DNA of 64,000 nucleotides, taken from contig NC_134145.1 of assembly GCF_033958435.1 (NCBI RefSeq), positions 36,173,501 through 36,237,500 of the forward strand, written 5' to 3'. The DNA is from Carettochelys insculpta. Lineage: Eukaryota; Chordata; Testudines; Carettochelyidae. Both the position numbers and the translations under genes were made by a program. Shown piece by piece: positions 12,790 to 25,057 of this stretch; the first letter of the stretch is position 1, and the number at the start of each line of letters is the position of its first letter. The notes under the pieces are model-generated. The model worked only from the letters and a program-made list of their open reading frames with translations. It was not told where the DNA came from and searched no databases.

Positions 12790-15238
12790 TAAGGCTTTAT
12801 GTATGATGTTTTCATTAAAGAGCTGAATCAAGATCAGGTCTGAAAGTCAAATGGAAGATATGTGTGAATTCCTGAGCGCTTGCAGAAACAGGCACAGATT
12901 CTGAGCTAGATGCTGCATGCAAGGCATGTCTGGAAACCAAGTTATGGTTGGTGAGTGGAGTTATTTAGAACCAGAGCTGAGCATTTTTCAAAACTGGCTG
13001 GTAGCTATTTAACAAGCTTTGTTTGGCAGCTCTCTGTCAGGGTTGGGAGCACAGCCAGAGGTTTGTGAGCTATCGTTAATGAGGGGCAGACCTGAATCTG
13101 GTATAACAGTGAATCCACTGAAAAGGAAGACGGCAAACAGGCATTTCCCCGAGGGAGTTCAGAGAGGCAATATAAAATAATGGAATGGTTCAATAGTTTT
13201 ATTAAAAAAGAAAAAAGTCTTGAGTTCTGAGTACTCTAGGGTATTTTGCCAAAACTCCAGCTAGTGCAACCAGTGATTTAACTGAGACCCGTGCTACAAC
13301 CCCTAGCAACCTTATTTTAGACAAGGAAGATAATTAACCCCACCTTTAAAAATTGCTTTGGTCAATCCAAATCTTTGGTGTTTGGCAAAGAAAAAGGCTT
13401 TGAATGAAAACTTTCATCCACATGTTTCAGTGACCACTGGGCATGAATCTTTATCTTTCCAAAGGCATTTTCTCTTCTGCCTCCTAAACACCCTCTCTTT
13501 GAATTCTCTCATGGGGTAAAAACTAAAGAACCACGCCACACAGATAGCAAACAGCGAAAATGCACAGCTAACCAAACCATTTGTTCCTATAAAGTATTCA
13601 GTGAACATTTTGTGAATAACAAACGTTAATAAAAATATCCAGTACTGGTTGGCAAATAATTTTAAAAGACAGGCAACAAGGGTTCAGTTTGTGGGAGAAT
13701 TTATCCACAATGAATAATTCAATCTGCTCTAGCTAACAATACACTAACTTCTGTGAGTGGATATGAAAATCTGAAGTCCGAGACGCTATATCCAGTAAAG
13801 AAAAGAAAATTCTGCATGCCAAGTGGCATCTTAAATTGCCTTTTTGGCTGTAGTTTTTCAAAATTAACGCACAGCATCAAATTCAGATATTTAGCTTTCT
13901 CTGTTTCTTTTTTTAAGGTTTGTTCAAAAATAATAAATTAAGAGTTGCATACTTTCATCTCAAAGTGCAGTGACTTATATGTGAAACTCTCTTTGCATCA
14001 AAATGAGAATAACCCCCCTGCTGTCTGATACTATGTACAGTTGCATCAGAAAGCTTTTTATTTCTGTTAAGCTACCCTTGTTAAAAGAATAGATTTAATT
14101 ATCTGAAGAGACTGCAATCAGAATAGATCTTAAGGTAAAATAAAAGTGCCTAGTAATATGAATTTTTACAAGCGTTATTATTAATTTTTATTCTATTACA
14201 GAAAAGGGTTTTTTTCTTACAAAAATCTTCACCCCTCTTATGATAAACTTATTTAAGATTAATTATGCATGTAGAACTCTCAATGGAGGATTCAACAGTC
14301 AAGGAAACCATGTTGAGTTTTAGTAGTTTATAAAGTCCAGAGACGCTAAAATGAAATGGGACCCTCAAGCCAACTTTGTGGGGGGCAATTATGACACATT
14401 ACTGTGTGAATCACACACTGTGATTAAACTGATAGGAGGTACTCAGCATTAGCACTTGCACTGAAAGGGGCACTGATTACCATTAGTACTGTGCATTTTG
14501 GTAATCAGAAATCATTATAGAAAATACTACATTAACTGAACAAATATCCCCCTAGCTGCACTAAATGTACTGATTTCCTTCCCCAATGCCAAAGTAATGT
14601 TAAACATGTAAGTAAATACAATTACCTTTTCCTACATGGTGTTAGCACTTGATCAGGTACTTACCTATCCAAATCAGTGTTCTGTCAGAGGACAGCAGGA
14701 CCATTGTGTTACAGAACAAATACTTAAAACTCTAGATAGTAGGTAATTTAAACTTTGATTTTCAGATTTGTTGCAACCAAACTTTATCAATCATCAGTCC
14801 TTGTTGTTTATAAAAATAGTTAAATGAGAAGATAAAACTAACAAGAAGCAACAACGTTCACTCTCGAACTCCTCACTTCTTATTGCTGTGGATCAGGTTT
14901 CAGGAATGCACTTTGTGGAAGGAGGCCCACCAATGGATAGGTGAGGGGGCCAAAGGGGGGAGTTCATTTCAAAGAGGTTTGGAGCTCTGGCTGCTGCTGC
15001 TGCTGCTGCTACTTTGGCAGTGGCCAGAGCTCTGGGCCCCTTTGAATGTCTGTAGCAATGCTGCTGTGTGTGACTGGCAGGGTGAGGGGACTGTGCCACA
15101 GTCTGGGCAGTGCGAGTGCCAAATGACCCTCCAACCGTGGGCCCTTCTGGAGCGAGGAGCCAGGCCACCCTCCCACCTTGCCCTGGGGCCCATGGCAGCT
15201 GTTGGTTCTACTGTGTGGAGGAATCTTAAGGGTCTATC
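12790..15238. other. No gene seen
   Basis: AT-rich non-coding sequence. The only low-complexity feature is a short (CTG)n run near 14991-15010. Short open frames here show no domain that I recognise. Confidence 0.45.
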
Positions 15239-15763
15239 TCGGGGTGGCCAACCTTTTTTTCACTGGAGGGCCACATGGCAATTTTTTACATGTTCCAGGG
15301 GCTGAACACAAAATAGCCCCAAACCTGTGCTCCCCTCCTCTGTCCCCAGGCTTAACCCCTCTCAGCCCTGAACCCAGGATAAACCTATCTCAGATGAGGA
15401 ATTCTGGCTACGTCTACACGTGAACACTACATCAAAATAGCTTATTTCGATGTAGTGACATCGAAATAAGCTATTTCGATGAATAACATCTACACGTCCT
15501 CCAGGGCTGGTGCTGTCGACGTTCAATGTCGAAGTTGGGCAGCACCACATCAAAGTAGGCGCTGCAGGGGAGCGTCTACACGCCAAAGTAGCACACATCG
15601 AAATAAGGGTGCCAGGAACAGCTGCAGACAGGGTCACAGGGCGGACTAGCACTTCCGGGGCAACAGCTAGCCGCTCCCTTAAAGGGCCCCTCCCAGACAC
15701 ACGCAGCCTGCACAGCACGCGGTCTGCAGAGCCATAGGCATGCACACCTCGGGCGACGCAGTC

Positions 15764-17132
15764 ATGGACCCCCAGCAGCAGCAACAGCAGCAGCAGCAGC
15801 CAGAGGTCCACCCAGCCGCCCCTGTAGGAGCAGTGCTCGCCCTGCTCAATGCCATGCAGGAGGCAGCTGATCACATCCTAGCCACAGAGGAGGAGCTGCC
15901 TGCAGGGGAGGAGGAAGCAACCCCAAACCCTGCAGCCCCCCCCGCCCCAGCCGCACACGCCGCCGGCTGTGGAGCTACCCCATCAGCACTGACTGGTGGG
16001 AGCGGCTGGTGCTCGGAGAGTGGGACGACGACCGCTGGCTCCAGAACTTTCGGATGAGCCGGCAGACATTTCTGGAGCTATGCCAGTGGCTCACCCCCAC
16101 ACTGAGGCACCAGGACACCACCATGAGGCGTGCCCTCACTGTGGAGAAATGGGTCGGCATCGCTGTCTGGAAGCTGGCCACTCCAGACAGCTACCGATCC
16201 GTGGGCCAGCAGTTTGGCGTCGGCAAGGCCACCATCGGGGCTGTCCTCATGGAGGTAAGAGGACCCACGGGGGGAGGGGGAGGCAGCCCTGGCAGGGGAG
16301 GGGAGCCCTGGCAGGGGAGGGCCACACACACCCTGCACACCCCTCATTGGTGGTCTCCCATGTGCTTCCCCTGCAGGTCGTCCGCGCCATCAACGCCCTT
16401 CTCCTCCACACACTCGTGCGGCTTGGGGACCCGGATGCTGCCATCGTGGGGTTTGCCACCCTGGGCTTCCCCAATTGCTTCGGGGCTCTGGATGGGACCC
16501 ACATCCCCATCCATGCCCCGGAGCACAGTGGGGGACGCTACTTAAAAAGGAAGGGCTACCACTCAGTGGTCCTCCAGGCCTTGGTGGACAGCTGGGGCCG
16601 CTTCCTGGACATATATGTTGGCTGGCCTGGCAGTACCCATGACGCCCGGGTATTCCGGAATTCGGGCCTGTGCCGCCGGCTGGAGGCAGGGACCTACATC
16701 CCCCAGCGGGAGGTCCCTGTGGGGGACACCACCATGCCCCTCTGCGTCATCGCAGATGCGGCATACCCACTCCGGCCCTGGCTCATGCACCCTTACACGG
16801 GCCACCTGTCCGCCAGCCAGGAGCGCTTCAACATGCACCTGAACCACGTGTGCCAGGTGGTGGAGTGCACATTTGGCCGCCTCAAAGGGCGCTGGAGGTG
16901 TCTCCTCACCCGCCTGGATGCGGGCCCCACCAACATCCCCCAGATTGTGGGCGCGTGCAGCGCCCTCCACAACCTCATCGAGAGCAAGGGGGAGGCATTC
17001 TTTCAGGGCTGGGCTGTGGAGGATGGCAGGGCCAATGTGCAGCCACCCGCTGCCCCCAGTCGCCAGGTGGACCCCGAAGGGACCTGGGTCCGGGAGGCCC
17101 TGCGGGCCCAGTTCGACGAGGCCGTGGGGTGA
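15764..17132 (+). pseudogene. Harbinger DDE transposase (copy B), N-terminal frameshift
   Basis: This is the nuclease that cuts element ends. Exon 1 runs from the ATG at 15764 (MDPQ plus about nine Gln) to 16254. The intron is 16255-16376 (GTAAGA...CTGCAG), and exon 2 is 16377-17132. The intron is 122 bp, not a multiple of three, and removing it joins the two frames exactly. Visible motifs are an HTH-like N-terminal part (FRMSRQTFLELCQWL, SYRSVGQQFGVGKAT), FGALDGTHIPI with the first Asp, STHDARVF, VIADAAYPL with the second Asp, and VVECTFGRLKGRWRCLL with the Glu. The only break seen is a frame change around a run of C at about 15936-15943, in the low-complexity linker before RRLWSYP. AATAAA follows at about 17241. 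Confidence 0.9.
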
Positions 17133-17522
17133 ACGCTGGCAGGTCCCCCACTGTACCGCCCCCCCATCCTCCACAACACTCTCTGCCCCTACGCCCACAC
17201 CACAGAGCACCCAAGAGCACACCCCCCCCACTTTTCTTGTAAATAAAAACAGACTTGTTCGTCAAACCAGAATATATGTTGAACTCTTATTATTATTATC
17301 ATAACTATTTACAGGCAAAATAAATATTATATATATATATGTATTATAATAAGATAAGATGACAGGAAAAAAGGGGAAGACAAGGAAGGGGAGAACTATT
17401 TACATGGGGGGGCAGGTATCATCATAACAACATAACAGGGGTCTAATACAAACTATTTACAAAAGATAAGTGAAGGGGATATATACAAAGTCGGCGGGGG
17501 CACATCCTGGGCCCCACACCCC

Positions 17523-19052
17523 CTAATGTCCAGCGCTGGGGGTGGGCGGCCGCGACCTGCGCCTTGGCCTCAGCCCTGGCCGGGGCTGGCTGGGGGACGG
17601 GCAGACCAGGAGATATGGCCGGCAGGTGTCAGCTGGCCCCAGGTCCCCCTCAGCGAAGGGCCCTCGGTGGCGGATGGTGGTGCGACGGCAGGTGGAGCAG
17701 GCAGGGCGGGCAGAGCGGCGGCCGGTGTGGCATGGGGGGGCCAGGTAGTCCGCGACACGCTCGAACGTGCGCATAAAGGCCCCCCATGCCTCCTGGCGCC
17801 AGGCCAGTGCCCGCTCCTGCAGTTGGAGCCGCCACTCCTCCACCCGCAGGCGCTGCTCGGAGACCTCCAGCTGCCGACGGAGGATCGCCAGCAGCTGGGG
17901 GTCCGTCGCCATCCTGGAGTGCTGGCTCCACCGTCATACCCGCCCTGGGGCCGGTCGGTGCTCCGCTGAGGAGCTGGCCTGGACTGATGGCCTCAGTGGG
18001 CTCTCCAGGACCATTGACACCTCACCGGCGCTCTCCGGTCCTTCTGATGGTGCAGCTGCGGAACACTGGGGGGGAAGAAGAGTGGAGACAGGCATTAGTG
18101 TGGGCCCCGAGCCGTGGCCCTTGTCCCCCCACCCCTCTGCTGCTGGTTCCCCATCCCCGTCCCCGGGAGATACTGCTGCTGCTGTTGGGTGTCCCACCCC
18201 CGCCCCCGGGGGACCCTAGGTTCCACTCCCCCTATCCCCAGGGATGGGACATGGCACTGTCGTGCTGCGGGGGCAGGGGCTGATGCACTCCTGTGAGGGA
18301 CATGCCACTGCTGTCCTTGGGGCCATGGTCATCTGGGCATGTGGAGGGCCCTGGTCATATCCGTTACCCCTGCCCCTCAACCCCGGGGGGGTGTGTACCC
18401 AGGGGAGTACATACCTGATGGTCCACTCCCACGGTCGGGGGACACCCGGTGGGTGGATGCCCTGCTGGACCTCCGGGACGGCAGGATTATTTGGAGCCCC
18501 CCCGTCGCTGGAGGAGGACTCCCCCTTCTCCTCCTCCGGCGTCCAGGGGTGGGCTCCTGGGGGGGCCCCTGGGGTGCGGGGCTTACCTCTGGGGCGGACT
18601 CCACCTCCGGGGCCTGCTGGGACTTGTCGGCCGAGGTATCAAGAGTGGCCGGAGGGGAGGAGGTGTGCCGGGGGCCCAGGATGGCCCTGAGCTCCCTGTA
18701 AAAGGGGCAAGTGATGGGGGCAGCCCAAGATCGGCCAGCCGCATCCCGGGCCTGGGCGTAACCCTGCTTCAGCTCCTTGACTTTACTCCTGACGTGGGCA
18801 GGAGTGTGGGCAGGGTGACCCCGGACGGCCAGGCCCTTGGCCAGCTGAGTGAATGCATCCGCATTCCGCCTCTTGCTCCCCATTACCTGGAGCACCTCCT
18901 CCTCGCTCCAAAGCCCCAGCAGGTCCCAAAGCTCGGCCTCTGTCCAGGAGGGTCCCTGCTGCCGCTTCCCCGCCTGGCTGCCGGTCTGGGAGCCCTAGCT
19001 CCCCTTGGGGGGGGGTGCCCTGGGGGCGCTTGGGGCACTGGGGGGCGGCCAT
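17523..19052 (-). pseudogene. Harbinger Myb/SANT-like DNA-binding protein gene (copy B), frameshifted
   Basis: The start is taken at 19052 (MAAPQCPKRPQGTPP) by match with the intact homologue at 29115. Exon 1 runs to 18415, with donor GTATGT at 18414 and acceptor CCATCAG at 18044, giving a 371-bp intron; exon 2 runs to 17523. The trihelix-like domain is recognisable in another frame (MLQVMGSKRRNADAF, VRSKVKELKQGY, CPFYRELRAILG), so a frame change lies between GTPP and the domain. Exon 2 also meets a stop near 17934 before the helix LAILRRQLEVSEQRL. Such partners bring the transposase to the nucleus and to the ends in characterised Harbinger systems. It is convergent with the transposase. Confidence 0.85.
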
Positions 19053-20151
19053 TGCAGCGAGGGGGGTGTGTGTGGCTGCAGAGGGGCATGCAGGCTGGCC
19101 GCGTGGCTGGGCTGCCGCCTGCACGCTCTCTCAGCTTCCTGCACAGGAAGGCAGGGGGCGGGGACCTTTAAGGGGCCACTGCACGCGGCGACCATCAAGC
19201 TCAGGGGCTGGAGAGAGCATCTCTCAACCCCTCAGCTGATGGCTGCCACGGCAGACCCTGCTATTTTGATGTTGTGGGATTCGCAACGGCTACGTTCAGC
19301 GTCGAAGTAGGGCGCTATTCCCATCTCCTGATGGGGATAGCGACTCCAACGTCTCGTCACCTTACATCGATGTCAACTTCGAAATAGCACCTGCCACGTG
19401 TAGCTGTGGCGGGAGCTATTTTGAAGTTGGCGCGACTACTTCGAAGTAGCCGGCACATGTAGACGCGGCTTCTGTCTGCTGCCACTGCTCCCCACACCTT
19501 GCTGCTCCTTCACAGCAGCCACTACTGCCTCGTCAGCATGGCTGCACAGCTCCCCCCCAGCTCTTCCTTCCACCACTTGCAGTGCAGGCAGCTCTCTGCC
19601 CTGGCATGCTGAAATGCTGGAACCCAATTTAATTGGTTTCATGGACAGATCTCTGATGGCTGTTAAATCAATTCAATTTAGTTACATTATTTCAGCGTGG
19701 CAGGGCCAGGAGCCAGAGGAAGACTCAGTGGCAGCCACGTCCAGAGCCACAAATGACTCCTTAAAAAGCCACATGTGGCTCCAGAGCCACAGATTGCCAA
19801 CCCTACACCCCGCACTCACTTTGCCAGCTTGGATAAAATGGCGCTGCTGGCAGCTCTGTGGGCCCGATGAAAAGGCTTCACGGACCAGATTCTGGCTTGC
19901 AGACCATCCTTCAGTCTGTCTATCTTGTAAAATATTAATGGGCATGTTTTCTGCAAATACTGATTTTTCAGGCATATTTTGACAACTAGAATCTTGGGTA
20001 ATTTAAGGGATTTTGAGCTAACTGGTAAGAAGTACTAATTTTACTGCAGTATTTTTGTCAGTGACCTCCAAATGCATTTTACACACGCATATGCGTGCAC
20101 ACACACACAACTTTTTTTTACTCAGGTCTTTGCACAATTCCATTATGGTAC

Positions 20152-21427
20152 TGTGACAGAGTGGTAAGAGGCTGCACTCTGTTCATTGCAACTCCAGTCG
20201 GTTACCTCAGAGCACACCTGACTATGAGAATGGCTCCCAGTTAATAAACTAGAGCTGTTTATAGGCTAACTCACTCACGAGCCCAGAGGATACAAAAGGC
20301 ACAGGGCAAAAGGGGAGGAAAGAGAAGAACAGGCTTGTACAGTCAGTGTTGTGAGTGCTATTTCCCGTCCTTACCTTAGCAGTTGGGGACTTTGGGTTGC
20401 TGTTGGAATGAAGCGGAAGAGACTGTAAAAACAATGGGAAAGACCACTGTAAACAATGGCATGGAGTGTTTCACCTAGAAGAGGAAGCTGAGTTGTTCAC
20501 AGCCTACAAAGTAATAAGAGAAAGTCCATCTTGCCATATATGGGAGATTGTCTGAGATCTTAGCTAGTAAGAGGTTTGGTGACTTAGGCAATGGAGAAGG
20601 CCCTATAAAAACAGGAGTAGATGCTGAAGATTCTGTAAAGCTTTCATATGGAGAGACAGGCCCCTTATCTGACCAGTTGCCTATATGTCACTGAATGATG
20701 AGCAGGCTGAACACTAAGGCCGTGTCTACACGTGCCCCAAACTTCGAAATGGCCACGCAAATGGCCATTTCGAAGTTTACTAATGAAGCGCTGAAATGCA
20801 TATTCAGCGCTTCATTAGCATGCGGGCGGCAGCGGCGCTTCAAAATTGATGCGGATTGCAGCCGCGCGGCTCATCCCAATGGGGCTCCTTTTCGAAAGGA
20901 CCCCACCTACTTCGAAGTCCCCTTATTCCCATCAGTTCATGGGAATAAGGGGACTGCAAAGTAGGCGGGGTCCTTTCAAAAAGGAGCCCCGTCTGCACGC
21001 CCCGCGCGGCGGCGAGGCGCGTCAATTTCGAAGCGCCGCTGCCACTCGCATGCTAATGAAGTGCTGAATATGCATTTCAGCGCTTCATTAGTAAACTTCG
21101 AAATGGCCATTTGCGTGGCCGTTTCGAAGTTTGGGGCACGTGTAGACACGGCCTAAGAGGCCAAGGTAGCCATCACAAACTAAGTCAGAAATACAGCCAA
21201 ACTCTATGAGGTAAACTGTGATCCTGTGGTCCTGGGCCTTTGACCAGAAATTGATAGACAAGGTCACCCATTGGCTGAAACCAAATATTCAAATAGTGGA
21301 GGCAATAATAAAGGTTCTGGTGTTGGAACAGTTCCTTCAGGGCCTCCCTGAGAGCATGTGGGTGTGGGTCTGTAAAATGACAGAGGTATTCACCAAGATT
21401 GCCTTTCCAAAGCAAGTGGGCAGATCC
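20152..21427 (+). mobile_element. LTR-retrotransposon remnant with SCAN-like gag piece
   Basis: A TGTGACAGAGTGG motif at about 20152, typical of an LTR start, is followed by about 540 bp of LTR-like sequence. Coding sequence follows, interrupted by the MITE at 20718-21153. After the MITE a + frame (21218-21427) reads THWLKP, then LVLEQFLQGLPE and VWV. This is the pattern of the SCAN domain, a family known to derive from the gag capsid of Gmr1-like Gypsy elements. It ends where another repeat begins at about 21430. It could instead be a relic of a SCAN zinc-finger gene; the adjoining LTR-like sequence favours the retroelement. Confidence 0.5.
20718..21153. mobile_element. Near-perfect foldback MITE, 436 bp, TSD TAA
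   Basis: The element starts GGCCGTGTCTACACGTGCC and ends with its reverse complement GGCACGTGTAGACACGGCC. TAA flanks it at 20715-20717 and 21154-21156. The two halves mirror each other almost throughout (AAACTTCGAAATGGCC with GGCCATTTCGAAG; TTCAGCGCTTCATTAG on both sides). The GTCTACACGTG terminus and TTCGAA motifs are those of the two-gene Harbinger family in this window. Non-coding; the frames that appear open are artefacts of the palindrome. Confidence 0.93.
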
Positions 21428-21429
21428 TG

Positions 21430-22120
21430 TAGAGTGGTGGTGTGCAACCTTTTTCAACCACGACCCCCATGTTTTATTGCACTTATATCGCAACCCCCAA
21501 AATAAGGAGAAGAACCATTTTTCCAAATTCAGTTACAATATCAATACTTCAAGAGCTACAATTCACATGAATTTGAAAGTCTTTAATAAATAACATCAAA
21601 CTGCACTTTTTTTCACCCCTGTTTTAAGCACAGCACATGCAATGGTTTGTACCAGTTAGAAAGTTGTTACTCCCATCTCCCAGGCTTTAACAGCCTCAGG
21701 CCCCAAATCCGTCCTCCTGTTCCCAAGTTTTACCCTCCATCAGCCCCAAACCCACCCCTCCCATCCCCGGGCTTAACCCTCTACCAGCCTCAAATGCCCC
21801 CTACCCCCAGGCTTAACCCTACCAGCCCCAGACATGGCCCCATACCCATGTATGACCTGTCTGAAATGATGAGCTCTGCACACTGCTGCTCCATGCTTCC
21901 GCCCCTCCCCTATACTGCTCACCCCTCCTGCTGCCTCCTCAGCATGGCTCTGTCAGGAAAGGCTCGGCCACCCCTCCCCCCAGTTCTCATTCAGCCTTAG
22001 CTCTGTGCCCAGCCGGCTTCCTCTTCTGGGGCTCCCTGCCACCACTGATTCCACTTGGGGCTCCAGAGGCTGCCAACGCTTAAACAAAAAAAACCCTAAA
22101 TCCGGTTTTAACTGTGGGCT
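21430..22120. repeat. hAT-like non-autonomous repeat related to the one at 15239
   Basis: It begins GTGGTGTGCAACCTTTTTCA and shares with the 15239-19806 repeat the terminus style, the GGCTTAACCCT blocks (about 21770 and 21811) and CTGCTGCCTCCTCAGCATGGCT (about 21928). The right end near 22110 is not well defined. No coding capacity is seen. Confidence 0.45.
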
Positions 22121-23503
22121 TTGTTTGTAATGTTGTCAAGTATTGTAGCTAGGTCAGGCCTGCAGGCAAGGCCAACGGAAAGAAACGGTCCAGCATTCCA
22201 ATAACGGCAGGAAGGAAACCCCGAAGGGATCTGGTAGACACAGTCTCCACCTGCTCCCTGGTCTCGATGGAGTTGATGAAACCCCCCTTATTCCAGTGGA
22301 AAGTATGAGATTTGTGTCCATGGAGGAATGCTGGAAGCACTTAACACTGTAAGTTGAGAGAAGTTTTAAGTGAGTACATTTGGGTAGTGGGTAGGCTGCC
22401 TGCACCCAAACTGACTGGAGACCTTGTTCATTAGGGGAGTGGATAGCAGTGTTGAGAGCCCCAGCTGGAGAAACAGAATATTTGAGGAGCAAATGGAGCA
22501 GGAAAAATTGGGGCAAATTTAGAAACCCCTGTACAACAGAATCTGTGGCTTTACCTGGCTTAGAGGAGAAGAAGAGCGTCCCCCTGTGGACAGACAATCT
22601 TGGGATCTTTAGATGTAGAGAGATCCATGAGATCCTTCACACCGAAGCCCCAAGGAGAAGTGTGGCTGGGTGAGCCCAAGTCCCTGAGCAATCAGTATGA
22701 GAGTAATGCCCTTACTCTACCTGCAGATACAACAGGGGAGAATAGGGAGAGCAATTCCCCAGCGTCCCCATGGTGTGATGACTTGTGGGTGGAAATAGAG
22801 CCAGGGAGATGGCCTTTCCCCACCACCTGTCAGTTCTGTGGATGGAAAATGAGTGGGCACCCCAACGAGCTAGATGATCACTCTAGGAACTGAGCCTCCA
22901 CCCTGCAGGGTGGCACCACTTATAAACAAGGGAAAGCAAAAGAAAAAGCTGATGAAGAAGTAAGCTGGAGGAGATGCGAGACAAAGTGGTGGGCAGCAGA
23001 AGCTAACAGTTTGATTGCTGCATATCTTACGAGTTAGGTGCGCTTGGGGGAACTAACTATGGGAACTGCTCACAAATGGTAGACTGGACTGAACTTCAGG
23101 ATGTTAAAAAGGTAATGAACTTATTATAATGGAACATACAAGCAGCAAACAGCTCAGGAATAGATGTTGTTCATAATTTGCAAATGTTTCCATATCTCTG
23201 AATAAAGCCAAGTTCGTTCTTTCAAAAGTGTGCAATTTAACCTTGACTTTATACAATTTTGAATCTTAACAATGCAGAAGAAAACTGCGTTTAACAATTT
23301 TATTTTAAATAAAACAAGCACAGAAAGAGTTTCCTTACCTTGTCAACTATTGTAAATGTTCCCTCTTTTAGTTATTTACATATAACATGGTACCGTACCG
23401 TATTTTTTTTCTTGTCTCTGCTGCTGCCTGATTGCATATTTCCACTTCCAAATGAGGGGTGTGGTTGATTGATCAGGTTGTAATGCCAGCGTTTGTAACT
23501 CTA
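22121..23503. other. Unassigned stretch with one short cysteine-motif frame
   Basis: The + frame 22600-22893 ends with CQFCGWKMSGHPNELDDHS, a possible C-x2-C...H...H metal-binding knuckle, but nothing else identifies it. It lies downstream of the SCAN-like gag fragment and may be another piece of that retroelement (inference). The rest of the interval shows no gene. Confidence 0.25.
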
Positions 23504-23640
23504 TGGGCTTGTCTACACTAGCTCCCTACTTCAAAGGGAGCATGGTAAGTAAGGTGTTGGGAGATTATTAATGAAGTGCTGTGGTGTATATGAAGCAGTT
23601 CATTAAGCTAATTCTCCCCTGCGGCACACAGCCTATGTTT
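23504..23640. repeat. Half of a Harbinger-type MITE
   Basis: TGGGCTTGTCTACACTAGCTC resembles the left termini of the MITEs at 57143 and 20718, followed by ATTAATGAAGTGCTG and TTCATTAAGCTAAT. The mirror-image right half is absent, so this is a truncated copy. Confidence 0.5.
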
Positions 23641-24716
23641 CTACTATAGGTACAAAAGGCACAGAAAGGAAGTGCAAAGGAGGGATGGAGAATGGGGACA
23701 TGGGATGTAGGGAAAAGAGAAAGGCTGACGTGTTGAGTCAGAGGCATGAGTGACCTCTCCCCTTCTTGCCTCAGGAGCTGATGGCTCCATGGTACTATTG
23801 GAATTGTACAGTCCATTAAGGTGGTGGTGGTAAAGAATATTGTAAATTGCATGAGTTGTCTAACCAGAAGATTTCTAAGTCCTGATTCGGTTAGATGATA
23901 GGTAGAGGTAAGTCAGCCCTGGTGCAGTCACCTACCAGCATTAGATTCTATCATTTAACTTTGCATTCTTTCTCATCCGATTCCTTTTTGTCAGTATGTT
24001 TCTGGCTTATAATGAAGTGTGCAATTGTTCAGAACAGTTGTAAGCTAACAAAAACCAAGTGGCCCACTTAATTTTTTTGTGAAATATAATCTAAAGAACA
24101 TGCAACACTAGTCCTAAAATCCTTTTGGCAGTTCAGTGCAAACTAAATGCCTTAAAGATGTAAACTCATCACCACTGTATTTTAATCATCTTTTTCTTTT
24201 GCTTAGCCTGCCATACCATTTTGATTGCTTAACATAAGGTCCAATGTCAAGTAATAATAAAGCAATTACAAGAATTACACTTCATTCTAAAGTGCATTAG
24301 GCAAGTACTAAATTAAAGGACATAATTAATAAAAATGCATCCAGGACATAATATGTTTAACCCCTATATTTCTGCCAGCACCAGCTAACTTGGCATTCAT
24401 TCAAAAGCGAGGTATATATGGGAGCATACTAGCTTTTCCCCACACAGCCTCTCCAGTAACTTCAAGCAGCCAAGCCAGATTCCCATCTCATCCAACTCCA
24501 ACCCCACTGCAGTCAATGCAATGAAAAAGAATCATGATTTGTATTTCACAGTTTTTCCTCTTCAAATGGAGACTGTACTAAGTTCTAATTAAAAGTACCC
24601 CTTCATTTATTGTTATAGACTGGTCTTAATTTACTGATAAATGCCTCAGGCTTGTATTTAACTATCAACATTTGTGACTGATTATACATTGATTATAAAT
24701 TCCCCTGTTACACCTG
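23641..24716. other. No gene seen
   Basis: AT-rich non-coding sequence with no recognisable repeat terminus or sustained frame of interest. Confidence 0.45.
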
Positions 24717-25057
24717 GGCTATGTTTACACTAGGACGGCATCGAAATAGGCTACTTTGACATGTATCATCCACACATCCTCAGGAGCTGGTGCTGGCGAT
24801 GTTCAACATTGAAGTAGCAACAGGGAACGTCGAAAGGGGCCTCCTCGGAGGGAAAAGCAGAGTGTCTGCACACACAAGCACCCTCTTTCAAAATAAGGGG
24901 TCAGGAAAGCCTGCGGATGGGGTCACAGGCTGAACTAGCCCTTCTGGGTCAACAGCAAGCCACTCCTTTAAAGGGCCCCTCCAAGACACACTCGGCCTGC
25001 ACAGCATGAGGTCTGCAGAGCGCTAGCCGCAGTCTCACAAACCGAGGCACAGCAAGC

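Larger units (their letters stand above)
15406..19470 (+). mobile_element. PIF/Harbinger element, copy B (full length, 4065 bp)
   Basis: The left terminus GGCTACGTCTACACGTGAAC starts at 15406 and the right terminus ends ACATGTAGACGCGGCT at 19470. TCT lies at both 15403-15405 and 19471-19473, a 3-bp target duplication. Inside are the transposase gene on + and the convergent Myb/SANT-like gene on -. Subterminal blocks repeat TTCGAAGTAG-type palindromes and further GTCTACACG copies. Each gene has one frameshift, so the element is not autonomous as it stands, but it is young enough for both introns to be recognised. Confidence 0.93.
15239..19806. mobile_element. hAT-like non-autonomous repeat, split by Harbinger copy B
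   Basis: The left end GGGGTGGCCAACCTTTTTTT (about 15241) faces an inverted right end ending GATTGCCAACCCT at about 19804, where the arm GGCTCCAGAGCCACA precedes the terminus. Between them the sequence is interrupted exactly by the Harbinger element 15406-19470 with a TCT duplication. Interior text such as GCTTAACCC, GCTGCTCC and CCTCAGCATGGCT recurs in the related repeat at 21.4-22.1 kb. It has no coding capacity; the hAT label comes from the terminus style and is inferred. Confidence 0.5.

Noticed and set aside
22600..22893. Zinc-finger protein gene
   Set aside because: Only one loose Cys/His motif, with no start context, introns or recognised neighbours.
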